Shown: piece by piece, positions 10,420-19,743 of the stretch
Layout: each line of letters begins with the position of its first letter
Numbering within the stretch: position 1 is the first letter of the stretch
From: Bacteroidota bacterium
GTDB taxonomy: Bacteria > Bacteroidota > Bacteroidia > JACCXN01
NCBI GenBank assembly: GCA_013696965.1
Contig: JACCXN010000094.1
Location: 37,434-101,433, forward strand
Direction of reading: 5' to 3'
DNA: 64,000 nt
The notes under the pieces: model-generated
Told to the model about the DNA's origin: nothing
What the model saw: only the letters and a program-made list of their open reading frames with translations
Databases searched by the model: none
Made by a program: the position numbers and the translations under genes

Positions 10420-11574
10420 TTATTGGCTCACGTTTATTTTATCGTTTTCCTTAAGTCCTCTGGCCCCTTCTATAATTATTTGCTCATTCCCGGAGAGTCC
10501 CTCGAAAATAAAGGTCTTATTGTTATAGGATTGTCCGCTTTTAATATCTGATCTTTTGGCAAAGTACCCCAAACCATCTTTCTGCACTACAAAAACAAAC
10601 TCTTTCCCTTTTGCATCATATTGAATAGCAGCAGAAGAAACTACTGCGGCAGAATCCTTTTCGAATGTTTTTATCAACATAATAGCGAGTAGATTTGGCT
10701 TTAATACTTCATTTGATTTATCTAAATTTATCTGAACCTTGAATGTTCTGTTGGCAGGATTAATAAATTGTCCCACGCGGCCTATTTTGCTTGCCATTTC
10801 TATGTCAAGAGAAGGAAATTTTATCATTACCTGGTTGCCTTCCTTAATTGTTTTAAGATAGTTTTCAGGTAAATCTGCAGTTATGTACATCTCATCAAGG
10901 TTCATTAATCTAATTAGTGGGGCCATTGGGCTTGCCATTTCTCCTTCTTTTGGAAATATCTCATCAACTATTCCACTAAATGGAGCTTTAACAATAGTCA
11001 TTTCTCGCTGAGACTTTAATGTTTTAAGTTTTTGTTCCATGGATTCTTTCCTGTTTTTTGCCTCCAGGTACTGCATTTCAGAACCTATGTTTTGCTTCCA
11101 GAGTTTTTCTTGACGCTGAAAAACAGTGTTTGCATATTCAAAAGCAGTTTCCACTTCATTTATATTCTTTTGAATAATTTCCTGATCAAGTACAACAAGC
11201 ACTTGTCCCTTTGTTACTTTCTCCCCTTCAAAAACTTTAATGGTTCGTATAACACTGTTGATCTCCGCATTTAGTGTTATGTTTTTCCTTGTTTCCACAA
11301 TACCATGAACTTCAAGATAATGTTCGAATTTTTCAGGTTTAAGTACAACAGTTGACACAAGCACTGATTTTATTTGAATGGTAGTGTCTTTTAAATTAAT
11401 TTGTTTCTTTACCTCATTCAATTGTTGGGATACCTTTGAAATCAATTCCTGCATAGAATCCCTTTGGTGTAATAAGTTTCCCAATTCCTTGTCAACTTCT
11501 TCTGGTTGGCCACAGGAGGCAATAAAAACAGTTGCCAATGCAACAACAATAATTCTTTTCATATTTCTAATCAT
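10420..11574 (-). CDS. RND efflux periplasmic adaptor (membrane fusion protein), lipoprotein
   Basis: The AcrA/HlyD-type adaptor linking pump and outer-membrane channel. A lipoprotein signal ends at the lipobox IASC just after the start, so the protein is probably tethered to a membrane. A coiled-coil hairpin (about residues 130-190) is flanked by two lipoyl halves; the second half carries VKAPFSGIVDEIFPKEGE. Beta-barrel and membrane-proximal domains follow. The reading frame also allows a GTG at 11586 and an ATG at 11562; the latter gives the neatest signal peptide (MKRIIVVALATVFIASC). It lies 47 bases before the pump gene and 44 bases after the TolC-type gene. Confidence 0.9.
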   Translation of the reverse strand: MIRNMKRIIVVALATVFIASCGQPEEVDKELGNLLHQRDSMQELISKVSQQLNEVKKQINLKDTTIQIKSVLVSTVVLKPEKFEHYLEVHGIVETRKNITLNAEINSVIRTIKVFEGEKVTKGQVLVVLDQEIIQKNINEVETAFEYANTVFQRQEKLWKQNIGSEMQYLEAKNRKESMEQKLKTLKSQREMTIVKAPFSGIVDEIFPKEGEMASPMAPLIRLMNLDEMYITADLPENYLKTIKEGNQVMIKFPSLDIEMASKIGRVGQFINPANRTFKVQINLDKSNEVLKPNLLAIMLIKTFEKDSAAVVSSAAIQYDAKGKEFVFVVQKDGLGYFAKRSDIKSGQSYNNKTFIFEGLSGNEQIIIEGARGLKENDKINVSQ

Positions 11575-11630
11575 TTTATTGATCACTTATTTTATTGGTT
11601 TATTTTTTGTTGTAATCATTTTTTTGAAAA

Positions 11631-13037
11631 TCAATTGGTTGATTGGTTGAAATTCATTGCCTTATCAAACCTGGATTTTGCATTAAGCAGGTCAAATACA
11701 GTGTTAATGTAATTTCCTTGTGTAGATAAAAGTTGATTTTGTACCTGGTTCAGGTCAAGGCTAGATGCAAGCCCTTCCTGATATTTAATGAGTGTTTTGT
11801 TTTGAATTTTTTCAGCAAGTAACAGATTTTGTTTTTCTGTTAAAAGCCTCTCATAGGAACTAATTAAATCTGCTTTTGATGTTTGTGCCTGAAGTTTCAG
11901 ACTTTGTTCTACCTGGGTCGTAGAAATTATTGTTTTCTCATATTCCATTTTAGCCTGTTTTATTTTTGCATACTTCATACCACTGTCAAAAATTGGAACC
12001 TTTATACTCACTCCCCATACTGTTGTTGGATACCAGGGACCATTTTCAAAAAAAGTAAATTCATTGCGCAATGCATTTTCCTGGTGACTTAAAAAGGCTC
12101 CAATAGAAGGTAAATAAGCATACTTTTCTTTTTTCAGGTTTAATTGCATCAGGTTTTGCTGGTTGAGCATAAGTTGATAATCAATGTGTTTACTGGATTG
12201 AAAATCCGTGTTGTATAGATTTTCTATGTTCAATGAAAGTAAAATTTCATCCAGGTTTTCGGTTAATTCAATTTGATTATCAATATCAAGCCCTATTTGA
12301 AATTTAAGCAGTTGCAGGGCTAAATCCGCTTGCCTTTCACTTCGCTTTAAAGAATTTTGCAGGTTTTGCACCAGCAGGTTTAATTGATCAACATCATTTT
12401 CCTCAATAAATCCACTTTTGTATACTTCATTGGTTTCAGATAAAAGCTTTTTGCTGTTTTCAATGCTTTGCCCCAGAATACGAATATTTTCTTTTGCTAC
12501 CAGTGCAGAATAATAGGCCTGTGCTACATTTGCTTTTAAATCATTTTGGGTTTTCCCCAGTTGATTTTTGGAAAGTTTTCCATAGGTTTTAGAAGCCTGT
12601 AGTCCAACTATATAAGCTCCGTCAAAAATCAATTGTGTTGCTGTTAGGCCAACAGCAGCGGTATAATTTGTTCCGAATTGTACTGCAACTAGTTCTCCAT
12701 ACTCTGCCATAGGGTTAAACGCTTTTGCAGGAAGAACCTGGGTAGGAATGTTTAGCATGTTCTGGAAATTAATTTCCCCGTTAACCTGGGGTAGTCCTAT
12801 AGTGGTGGTTTCCAGAATTTTTTTCTTGGCTATTTCTACTTCTAGCCTGGCATTAATTACACTGTAATTATGCGTTAATGCATAATTTGTTGCTTGTTCA
12901 AGACTTAACCTTAATGTTTCACTATTTTTTGAACTTGTATTTTGAACACCTCCACTACTTTGTCCATGGACAGCTAGTTTAGAAAGGCAAAGTAAAAAAA
13001 AACAAAAAAAGAAAGTTTTTGCGTGGAAATACCTCAT
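11631..13037 (-). CDS. TolC-family outer membrane efflux protein
   Basis: 468 residues with a signal peptide (hydrophobic stretch about 8-24, ending near VHGQ). The body is the helical, duplicated TolC repeat: long heptad-like helices around LNLLVQNLQNSLKRSERQA and later LDLNQVQNQLLSTQGNYINTVFDLLNA. It would form the outer-membrane channel of the efflux complex encoded by the next two genes. Its ATG overlaps the TGA of the TetR gene by 4 bases (ATGA), so translation is likely coupled. Confidence 0.92.
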   Translation of the reverse strand: MRYFHAKTFFFCFFLLCLSKLAVHGQSSGGVQNTSSKNSETLRLSLEQATNYALTHNYSVINARLEVEIAKKKILETTTIGLPQVNGEINFQNMLNIPTQVLPAKAFNPMAEYGELVAVQFGTNYTAAVGLTATQLIFDGAYIVGLQASKTYGKLSKNQLGKTQNDLKANVAQAYYSALVAKENIRILGQSIENSKKLLSETNEVYKSGFIEENDVDQLNLLVQNLQNSLKRSERQADLALQLLKFQIGLDIDNQIELTENLDEILLSLNIENLYNTDFQSSKHIDYQLMLNQQNLMQLNLKKEKYAYLPSIGAFLSHQENALRNEFTFFENGPWYPTTVWGVSIKVPIFDSGMKYAKIKQAKMEYEKTIISTTQVEQSLKLQAQTSKADLISSYERLLTEKQNLLLAEKIQNKTLIKYQEGLASSLDLNQVQNQLLSTQGNYINTVFDLLNAKSRFDKAMNFNQSTN

Positions 13038-13657
13038 ATTAAATCAAGATTGGTGTTTTTATATTTTTTGATCATGTATTTTAATCCTTTTTCACTTGCA
13101 ATTCCACGAATATGATAGCGCATCACTTGATTATGCACATCGGTGAATCTAAATTCAGAAACTGGAAATATATTTGAATCGAAAATTGCTTCAATTCTGG
13201 AAATATGGATTTTGGCAATGATGGCTGCATTAAGATTTTCACGATACAATTGCTCTTCTATTCCTTTTTCCAAATTCGCTTTTACACAGGAGAAAATAAA
13301 GTTTAATTTATAATTAATAAATATTTGCCAGGCTTGGGGATAATATTTTTCCAGGTCAAAATGTATGGATGGATGGATATCTTTAATTTGTTCACCAACA
13401 TGTTTAGTAATGGCATACATTTCATCAATTGCATTGTATTTTAATAAACAAATGCTATTCAGCGCTTTTTTATCTTCCTCCAGGTAATTTTCCAGAACCT
13501 TGTAAACCAAATCAGCCTTGTCTTTAAATGATTTATAAAGGGTTTTTTTAGAAAGTCCAAGATTTCTGGCAATATCATCCATTGTCATGCTTTTTATGCC
13601 GTTACGCATAAGCAATTTGTAAATTGATTCTAATAACTGAATGTTGAGGTTTTCCAT
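13034..13657 (-). CDS. TetR-family transcriptional regulator of the efflux operon
   Basis: A 207-residue TetR-type repressor. The helix-turn-helix MTMDDIARNLGLSKKTLY lies at about residues 24-41; the rest is a helical ligand-binding domain without a recognisable ligand class. The frame is open back to 13750, but the ATG at 13657 is chosen because the family starts just before the first HTH helix and because a complete promoter covers 13666-13698, inside the longer frame. It is the first gene of the efflux operon and overlaps the TolC gene, so autoregulation of the whole operon is likely. Confidence 0.88.
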   Translation of the reverse strand: MENLNIQLLESIYKLLMRNGIKSMTMDDIARNLGLSKKTLYKSFKDKADLVYKVLENYLEEDKKALNSICLLKYNAIDEMYAITKHVGEQIKDIHPSIHFDLEKYYPQAWQIFINYKLNFIFSCVKANLEKGIEEQLYRENLNAAIIAKIHISRIEAIFDSNIFPVSEFRFTDVHNQVMRYHIRGIASEKGLKYMIKKYKNTNLDLI

Positions 13658-13665
13658 TTGGGATG

Positions 13666-13698
13666 CAAAGTTAATTTTTTTTACACACGGGAAACAAA
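13666..13698 (-). promoter_or_regulatory. Promoter of the TetR-efflux operon
   Basis: The minus strand carries TTTG (13695-13698), a 21-base spacer and TAACTTTG (13666-13673), a full match to the Bacteroidota -33/-7 promoter. Only 8 bases separate the -7 box from the ATG, so the transcript should have almost no leader. Confidence 0.65.
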
Positions 13699-13933
13699 AA
13701 ACGTAAAAAATGTTTCCATAGTGTTGTTTTGTTTTTAAATCCCCCCACAAAATCTTTTTATGTAAGTTGCCAAAAGTATTTAATTGGAGAATAATTCAGG
13801 GAAGACTTAAAACAACAATTTCAAAAAGAGGCTTTTGCCAGTTTAAATTAAAAGAATAAAATTATTTATGGCATAACACTCACTAAAATACCGTAAAAAA
13901 TCGTTTTTTTGTATAAAATTTAAGATATTTAAG

Positions 13934-15340
13934 GTGAAGACAAAAAGTAGAATTAAAATAATTGATTTGTTAAAGGAAGGCAGTTCAGGACTTTTAAACA
14001 ATGAAGTAACAGTAAAAGGTTGGGTAAGGACCAAAAGGGGCAACAAAAATATTGCTTTTATTGCCTTAAATGACGGTTCAGTTATCCATAATATACAGGT
14101 AGTTGCTGATCCTTTGGAATTCAGTGAAGAAATACTTGATAAAATAACTACAGGTTCGTGCCTTAGCGTTACTGGTATTTTGGTGCAATCACAGGGTCAG
14201 AGCCAAAGTGTGGAAATACAGGCCAAAACCATAGAAATATATGGAACAGCCGATGCTGAGGTTTTTCCACTCCAGAAAAAGGGACATTCTATGGAATTTT
14301 TGCGTGAAATTGCCCATTTGCGTCCTAGAACCAACACTTTTGGGGCCGTTTTAAGAATAAGGCATGCAATGGCTTATGGTATTCATAAGTATTTTAATGA
14401 TAATGGCTTTTTTTATGTCCATACTCCTATTATTACTGGTTCCGATGCTGAAGGTGCGGGTGCAATGTTTAGAGTTACAACTCTGGATGGCCTAAATCCT
14501 CCTAAAAAGGAAGATGGAAGCGTGAATTATAAAGAAGATTTTTTCGGAAAAGAAACTAATTTAACTGTTTCCGGCCAACTGGAAGCCGAATTGGCTGCAC
14601 TTGCTTTGTCTCAGGTTTATACCTTTGGGCCAACATTTAGAGCAGAAAACTCAAATACAACAAGGCATTTGGCTGAATTCTGGATGATAGAACCTGAGGT
14701 TGCATTCAATGATTTGGATGACAACATGGATCTGGCTGAAGATTTTTTGAAATATATGGTGCGCTATGCTCTGGATAATTGTAAAGATGACCTGGAGTTT
14801 TTAACCAAGATGTATGATAAAGACTTGTTGGAGCGTTTATATAGTGTTACTCAAAATGATTTTATTCGATTAAGTTATACAGATGCAGTTGAAATTTTGA
14901 TTCAAAGCAAACAAAAATTTGAGTTTAAAGTAGAATGGGGTACTGATTTACAATCAGAGCACGAGCGGTTTTTAGTAGAGAATCATTTTAAAAAGCCGGT
15001 GATAATTATTGATTATCCAAAAGGAATAAAGTCTTTTTACATGCGGCAGAATGAGGATGGAAAAACAGTTAGGGCAATGGATGTTTTATTTCCAGGCATA
15101 GGCGAAATAATAGGAGGTTCTCAAAGAGAAGAAAGGTATGAAAAATTAAAAGAAAGAATTAGTGAATGCAATATTGCACAGGATGATATTTGGTGGTACC
15201 TTGAAACCAGGAAATTCGGAACTGCTCCACATTCAGGATTTGGCCTTGGTTTTGAACGCTTAATGCTTTTTATTACAGGTATGGCAAATATCAGAGACGT
15301 AATACCTTTTCCGCGAACCCCTAAAAATGCAGCATTTTAA
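13934..15340 (+). CDS. asnS: Asparagine--tRNA ligase
   Basis: A class IIb aminoacyl-tRNA synthetase that charges tRNA-Asn in the cytoplasm. The N-terminal OB fold spans about residues 15-110 ([17 protein letters not shown]). Class II motif 2 is seen in [21 protein letters not shown] and motif 3 in [15 protein letters not shown] near the C terminus. The length of 468 is typical. The start is a GTG; the sequence [13 protein letters not shown] matches the usual N terminus of Bacteroidota AsnRS, so a longer or shorter start is unlikely. rpoN follows 83 bases downstream. Confidence 0.96.
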   Translation: MKTKSRIKIIDLLKEGSSGLLNNEVTVKGWVRTKRGNKNIAFIALNDGSVIHNIQVVADPLEFSEEILDKITTGSCLSVTGILVQSQGQSQSVEIQAKTIEIYGTADAEVFPLQKKGHSMEFLREIAHLRPRTNTFGAVLRIRHAMAYGIHKYFNDNGFFYVHTPIITGSDAEGAGAMFRVTTLDGLNPPKKEDGSVNYKEDFFGKETNLTVSGQLEAELAALALSQVYTFGPTFRAENSNTTRHLAEFWMIEPEVAFNDLDDNMDLAEDFLKYMVRYALDNCKDDLEFLTKMYDKDLLERLYSVTQNDFIRLSYTDAVEILIQSKQKFEFKVEWGTDLQSEHERFLVENHFKKPVIIIDYPKGIKSFYMRQNEDGKTVRAMDVLFPGIGEIIGGSQREERYEKLKERISECNIAQDDIWWYLETRKFGTAPHSGFGLGFERLMLFITGMANIRDVIPFPRTPKNAAF

Positions 15341-15357
15341 GCGTTTGCTTTAGACAA

Positions 15358-15365
15358 TAGATTTG
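15358..15365 (+). promoter_or_regulatory. Candidate -7 promoter element for rpoN
   Basis: TAGATTTG matches TAnnTTTG and lies 58 bases before the rpoN ATG, just after the asnS stop. A TTTG is present upstream, but at only 10 bases, too close to serve as the -33 box. Confidence 0.35.
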
Positions 15366-15423
15366 ATTAGTTTTATATGTGTTTTCAGAAATCAGGTTAG
15401 AAGTTTAAGAAACAACAGAAAAT

Positions 15424-16890
15424 ATGTTAAAACAAAGTTTACAACAAAGACTCTTACAAAAATTATCACCTCAGCAGATTCAGTTAATGAAATTGCTGCA
15501 GATTCCTACTATATCTCTTGAACAAAGGATTAAGGAAGAGCTCGAATTAAATCCTGCCCTTGAAGAGGGGCGTGAAGAGGAGGAAGCTGGAGAATTTGAT
15601 GAGGAATTTCAAGCAGATAATACTGCTGAGGAGCCTGTAAAGGAAAATACCCGCGAGGATTTTGATTTCGAACAATATTTTGATGATGACGAAACCCCCG
15701 GATATAAACTCTCTGCAAAAAATACGGGTCCGGATGATGAGCGCAAAGAAATACCTTTTTCAGGCGGAACAAGCTTTCAGGATTTCCTATTAGCCCAGCT
15801 TGGATTGCGCGTTTTGGATGAACACCAGCACACTGTTGCCGAAAACATTATTGGCAATATTGATGACGATGGTTATTTAAGAAGAGAAATAGAATCTTTG
15901 GTAAATGATCTTGCTTTTTCCCAAAATATTATGACCTCCGAGCAGGAAGTACTCTCAATGCTTAAAATAATTCAGGAATTTGATCCATCTGGAATAGGTG
16001 CCCGAAGTTTACAGGAATGTCTTGCACTGCAGCTGCAAAGAAAGGACAGTAAAAATCCATATATAAAGATTGCCCTTAGCATTATAATCAAACATTTTGA
16101 GGAGTTTACAAAAAAACATTACGATAAAATATCAAGGAAAATTGGGATCAATGATGAAACACTTAAATCTGCAATTAATGAAATATTAAGGCTTAATCCA
16201 AAGCCAGGAAGCTCCTCCCAATCAAGTGAATCATCAAAACTCTCCTTGCAAATAGTTCCCGATTTTGTTGTTAACAACAATGAAGGAGGACTTGAGCTTA
16301 GTTTAAATTCAAGAAATGCACCTGAACTTAAAATTAGCAGGCCTTATATGGAAATGCTTGAAAATTATCAGAATAATAAAACAAGGGAAACAAAGGATGC
16401 ATTAATGTTTGTAAAGCAGAAACTTGATGGAGCCAGGTGGTTTATTGATGCCATAAAACAAAGGCAACAAACACTTTCCCTTACCATGCAAGCCATAATG
16501 GAATACCAGTATGATTATTTCCTCACAGGAGATGAAACAAGGCTTAAGCCAATGATTTTAAAAGATATTGCCGAAATGGTAAGTCTTGATATTTCCACTA
16601 TTTCCAGAGTGGCAAACAGCAAATACGTGCAAACTGAATTCGGAACCTTTTCCCTGAAATCGTTTTTTTCAGAATCACTCTCCACAGATACAGGAGAAGA
16701 GGTTTCTACCCGAGAGGTTAAAAAAATATTACAGGACTGCATTGATGCAGAAAATAAAAGCAAGCCTTTAACCGATGACAGGCTTACCAAAATTTTAAAG
16801 GACAAAGGATACAATATAGCACGCAGGACAATTGCCAAATACCGCGAGCAATTAAATATACCCGTGGCAAGAATGAGGAAAGAACTCTAA
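15424..16890 (+). CDS. rpoN: RNA polymerase sigma-54 factor
   Basis: The alternative sigma factor that needs enhancer-binding ATPases to open promoters. Region I is the glutamine- and leucine-rich N terminus (QRLLQKLSPQQIQLMKLLQI). An acidic region II follows (about residues 45-100), then the core-binding domain, the helix-turn-helix region and the RpoN box (ARRTIAKYRE) near the C terminus. The length of 488 is normal. No enhancer-binding regulator lies in this window. The stop codon overlaps the next start by one base (TAATG). Confidence 0.96.
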   Translation: MLKQSLQQRLLQKLSPQQIQLMKLLQIPTISLEQRIKEELELNPALEEGREEEEAGEFDEEFQADNTAEEPVKENTREDFDFEQYFDDDETPGYKLSAKNTGPDDERKEIPFSGGTSFQDFLLAQLGLRVLDEHQHTVAENIIGNIDDDGYLRREIESLVNDLAFSQNIMTSEQEVLSMLKIIQEFDPSGIGARSLQECLALQLQRKDSKNPYIKIALSIIIKHFEEFTKKHYDKISRKIGINDETLKSAINEILRLNPKPGSSSQSSESSKLSLQIVPDFVVNNNEGGLELSLNSRNAPELKISRPYMEMLENYQNNKTRETKDALMFVKQKLDGARWFIDAIKQRQQTLSLTMQAIMEYQYDYFLTGDETRLKPMILKDIAEMVSLDISTISRVANSKYVQTEFGTFSLKSFFSESLSTDTGEEVSTREVKKILQDCIDAENKSKPLTDDRLTKILKDKGYNIARRTIAKYREQLNIPVARMRKEL

Positions 16891-17504
16891 TGATTCAAAC
16901 AAGGTTAGCCACAGTTATTTCGTATTTGTTTCATCCCCTTTTAATGCCTACAATAGGCACTTTTCTTATTTTTAACATTGGTGGATATATTGCTTTTACC
17001 GTTACTCCAACCGTGAAATATATGGTATATGGAATAGTTTTTTTGAACACTTTTATTTTTCCCTCCATGGCCAGTTATTATCTTTTGAAAAAAGGATACA
17101 TAAACAGCACAGGAATGGCTACTATTCAGGAAAGGAGAATACCAATGGCACTTACTGCTGTTTTTTATTTCTTTACCTATTATATTTTAAGAAAAGCTAC
17201 TTTGCCTCCGGTTCTCTTTCTTGTAATATTGGGCGCTACATTATCTGTTCTTTTAACTCTCATTATTACTCTTGTTTGGAAAATAAGTGCGCACATGGTT
17301 GGTGTGGGTGGAATAGTTGGAGCAGTAATTGGTTTATCTGTAATGTTTTCAGTGAATCTCCAGTTGTTAATAATGGCATTGATTTTAGTTGCCGGACTAG
17401 TTGGTTATTCCCGTTTAAAACTTAATGCCCACTCACATTTACAGGTTTATGTAGGCTTTTTGTTGGGATTGTCCTCCATGCTCCTGCTAATTTTAGGAGT
17501 TTAA
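16890..17504 (+). CDS. PAP2-like integral membrane protein
   Basis: 204 residues with about six membrane helices. It resembles the membrane core of PAP2-type lipid phosphatases: a KISAHMVGVGG segment stands where the PSGH motif lies, and SRLKLNAHSHLQ has the spacing of SRxxxxxHxxxD. The last aspartate of the motif is replaced by glutamine, and the first KxxxxxxRP motif is reduced to ERRIP, so catalytic activity is uncertain. The ATG shares a base with the rpoN stop, which suggests translational coupling. A role in lipid-linked phosphate recycling is only a guess from the fold. Confidence 0.6.
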   Translation: MIQTRLATVISYLFHPLLMPTIGTFLIFNIGGYIAFTVTPTVKYMVYGIVFLNTFIFPSMASYYLLKKGYINSTGMATIQERRIPMALTAVFYFFTYYILRKATLPPVLFLVILGATLSVLLTLIITLVWKISAHMVGVGGIVGAVIGLSVMFSVNLQLLIMALILVAGLVGYSRLKLNAHSHLQVYVGFLLGLSSMLLLILGV

Positions 17505-17610
17505 AACCCCGGATTTTTCGTTTCTTATACTAATTAACCAATCAAGGATGTTTTGAATCGCTAGGAAAACCTGGCTTTCTCTGAAGTTAAAATAGTGCCA
17601 GGTAAATTAT

Positions 17611-18126
17611 TTATTGAGTCATTTGAACAACATTCATTCTGCCAATCATTTGTGGATAATGGCCAGGATAGGTGCAAATGAAATGATAAGAACCTGCTTT
17701 TGGTGCACTGAAATGCATTTGAATGGTTTCTCCAGGAAGCGCAACTTTAGATCCTGCTATTACTTTTGGATTGTTGGGAATATATTCTTTCTCTGGCCCA
17801 ATGGCTAAGCCCTCGGCTGAAACTTCTGCCCCGGATCCTAATTCAACAAAAACGATATTGTGATTCATTCCTTCTACAGTACTTTCATTTATTAAAGTAA
17901 TTTCTATTATCGAATTTACATGCACCTCTATTTCCTTTGGTTCAAAGGCAATAGCAGTCATATTGTTCCCTATGGCTTTAATAGTCAAACTAACAGTTTG
18001 TAACTGCCCATTGTTTTGAGAATCCAAAGGTTGGGGCATGTTAAAGGTTTTTTCAGGCGGCACTTTGCCCTCTTCACATGAAGTTAATAATAATGATGTT
18101 GATAAAACGAATATTATTTTTTTCAT
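17611..18126 (-). CDS. Azurin/plastocyanin-like cupredoxin lipoprotein
   Basis: 171 residues with a lipoprotein signal (lipobox LTSC at about residues 14-17). The cupredoxin fold is shown by the copper ligand set: the first histidine in MNHNIV (about 92) and a C-terminal loop with C, H and M in FICTYPGHYPQMIGRM. These are the type 1 copper ligands of azurin-like proteins. It probably carries single electrons at the outer or periplasmic face. It is transcribed towards the PAP2-like gene and away from the Lys-rich lipoprotein gene. Confidence 0.85.
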   Translation of the reverse strand: MKKIIFVLSTSLLLTSCEEGKVPPEKTFNMPQPLDSQNNGQLQTVSLTIKAIGNNMTAIAFEPKEIEVHVNSIIEITLINESTVEGMNHNIVFVELGSGAEVSAEGLAIGPEKEYIPNNPKVIAGSKVALPGETIQMHFSAPKAGSYHFICTYPGHYPQMIGRMNVVQMTQ

Positions 18127-18198
18127 CCTTCCGATTTATTTTGATATGTTTAAAGATAATTATAAAAAAGAATTTTTAACAACGAGAATTAATTTTAA

Positions 18199-18226
18199 AA
18201 AATCAGCCGTAAAACCAGCTGATTTT
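18199..18226. repeat. Hairpin between divergent cupredoxin and lipoprotein genes
   Basis: A 9-bp perfect stem (AAAATCAGC with its complement) around a 10-base loop, lying between divergent genes. On the minus strand it is followed by T-rich sequence, like a terminator, yet no minus-strand gene ends here. It could act in either leader. Confidence 0.4.
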
Positions 18227-18228
18227 AT

Positions 18229-18236
18229 TACTTTTG
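18229..18236 (+). promoter_or_regulatory. Candidate -7 promoter element for the Lys-rich lipoprotein
   Basis: TACTTTTG matches TAnnTTTG and lies 46 bases before the ATG, directly after the hairpin at 18199-18226. No -33 box is evident. Confidence 0.35.
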
Positions 18237-18282
18237 TTATCCTAGATCATTAAATGCCGGACAGGTTTAATTATAAAAATAA

Positions 18283-18729
18283 ATGAATAAAGTATTTCTC
18301 CTGATTTTTGTTTTGGTTTTCTTTTCGCTTTTTTCTTGCCATCCTGTTTCTTCTCCCTCGGGAAAAGCAAATAAAAATTATAATTCTGATCCTTCAAGCG
18401 GAGGCTTTAGTAAAAGCTCAACTAAAAAAAGCCGCAAAGCTCCTCAAATGGGCTTTTATGAGAAAAAAAACAAAACAAATATTTTTGTAGCTGTTAAACA
18501 TAAAGTAACTTATGTTTTTGCCGGAAATGATAAAAAACATAAACTCAATAATGATCAACGCTCTTCATCCCAAAGCTACTCAAATAAAAAACAGGGGGAA
18601 CAAACGGCAAAAATGAATAAAAGCTTTGTTAAGGGCAAGAAAAGCAAAGGCAGAAAAAAGAACAAGTCCTCAGATTCTAATTCCGATTCATTTTCTTCAA
18701 GTCCAAAAAAGAAAAAATCGAAAAAATAA
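18283..18729 (+). CDS. Lys/Ser-rich lipoprotein of unknown function
   Basis: I do not recognise a family. The 148 residues begin with a clear lipoprotein signal (lipobox FSC near residue 19). The mature part is low-complexity and strongly basic, rich in lysine, serine and asparagine, with a C-terminal run of KKKK and SSS blocks. Only a short stretch (about residues 60-85, FVAVKHKVTYVFAGN) looks structured. A lipid-anchored polybasic tail could bind nucleic acid, lipopolysaccharide or polyphosphate, but that is inference. It ends 5 bases from the convergent stop of the nuclease gene. Confidence 0.7.
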   Translation: MNKVFLLIFVLVFFSLFSCHPVSSPSGKANKNYNSDPSSGGFSKSSTKKSRKAPQMGFYEKKNKTNIFVAVKHKVTYVFAGNDKKHKLNNDQRSSSQSYSNKKQGEQTAKMNKSFVKGKKSKGRKKNKSSDSNSDSFSSSPKKKKSKK

Positions 18730-18733
18730 AGAG

Positions 18734-19534
18734 CTAATCAAACCATTTTTCAAACTCATTTGAAGATTCAATCCTGTTTTCAAGTTTATCATCCATTGCT
18801 GGAAAAAAATCAATGCCTGTTAAAGCTTCAACAGAATCTATTGTAACAGCAAAATAATTAAGTTCTTTGTTTTGGGCTTTGTTTTCCATAACAAATCCTA
18901 TGGCTTTTATTTCAGGCTCCTTAAAATCTAAAATCACTTTGTAATAATAAAGAGGTACGGTTATTTTGTTTTTTGTTCCTATTGCTGGCAAATCCTCTGT
19001 TAATACTCCTGCCGTTACAACATAAATTTCTCCATTTTCTCTTGCCCACTGCCTTGCCTTTTCTTCTAGTTTTTTCCATATTCCACGGTTAAATGCAGGC
19101 ATTTGAGGTGAAATATTGCTCATGTAAAAAGATTCGCTCATCGCTTTTTCCGACCACGTGAAATCTCCTGCGGGAGCCAAATGCCCACGGTCATAACCAC
19201 TCTGTTTATATTCCACCGGGAAAACAGAATTACTTAATATATTGGGGTCAGCATAAAAGTTGTTCTTTCTTTTAAAATCACCAGTATGTGCAGAATCCAG
19301 TTTATAAGCTACCCAGTTTGCCTGTTTATGATTTGGATTATAGCTAATCTTAATTTGTGAATGAATTATTAATTGTTCCCCTTTAATTGGCAAAGGATAA
19401 AAATTGCTTGCAAAATCAGGTTTTGATTGTGCCTTATTTACTAAATGGCATTGCTGAAGAAAAAAAGTGAAAAAGAAAATAAAAAGCAAAAGGAGGAATA
19501 CTGTTTTGCCGGAATGTTTTTTTTTGTTTCTCAT
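18734..19534 (-). CDS. DNA/RNA non-specific endonuclease (NUC1 family), exported
   Basis: 266 residues with an N-terminal hydrophobic segment (about 11-26) ending in a possible lipobox FLQQC, so export is likely. The beta-beta-alpha metal nuclease signature YDRGHLAPAGD lies near residue 115, with the catalytic histidine in DRGH and the magnesium-binding asparagine in NISPQMPAFNRGIW about 30 residues later. Family members cut DNA and RNA without strong sequence preference and often serve nutrient or phosphate scavenging. Its stop converges with that of the Lys-rich lipoprotein. Confidence 0.9.
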   Translation of the reverse strand: MRNKKKHSGKTVFLLLLFIFFFTFFLQQCHLVNKAQSKPDFASNFYPLPIKGEQLIIHSQIKISYNPNHKQANWVAYKLDSAHTGDFKRKNNFYADPNILSNSVFPVEYKQSGYDRGHLAPAGDFTWSEKAMSESFYMSNISPQMPAFNRGIWKKLEEKARQWARENGEIYVVTAGVLTEDLPAIGTKNKITVPLYYYKVILDFKEPEIKAIGFVMENKAQNKELNYFAVTIDSVEALTGIDFFPAMDDKLENRIESSNEFEKWFD

Positions 19535-19743
19535 TGAATTAAAGGTAATGTAAAAATTTCATCCATTACTTTTTGTGCAAATATTTTCCTATATTAACAG
19601 CAAAGTTTTCAAAATTAACAAAGTTTGCAAACTTTATTTAAAGATGGATTTATCCTAAACCATAAGTCACCTAAATTCACAATTTCATTAATTTATTAAT
19701 TCTAAAATATACTAAAACAAAAGTATTAAAGGTTAGAAAACAA

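Noticed and set aside
17569..17603. Inverted repeat between the convergent PAP2-like and cupredoxin genes as a terminator
   Set aside because: Only 7 bp of stem with a 21-base loop and no T-run on either side.
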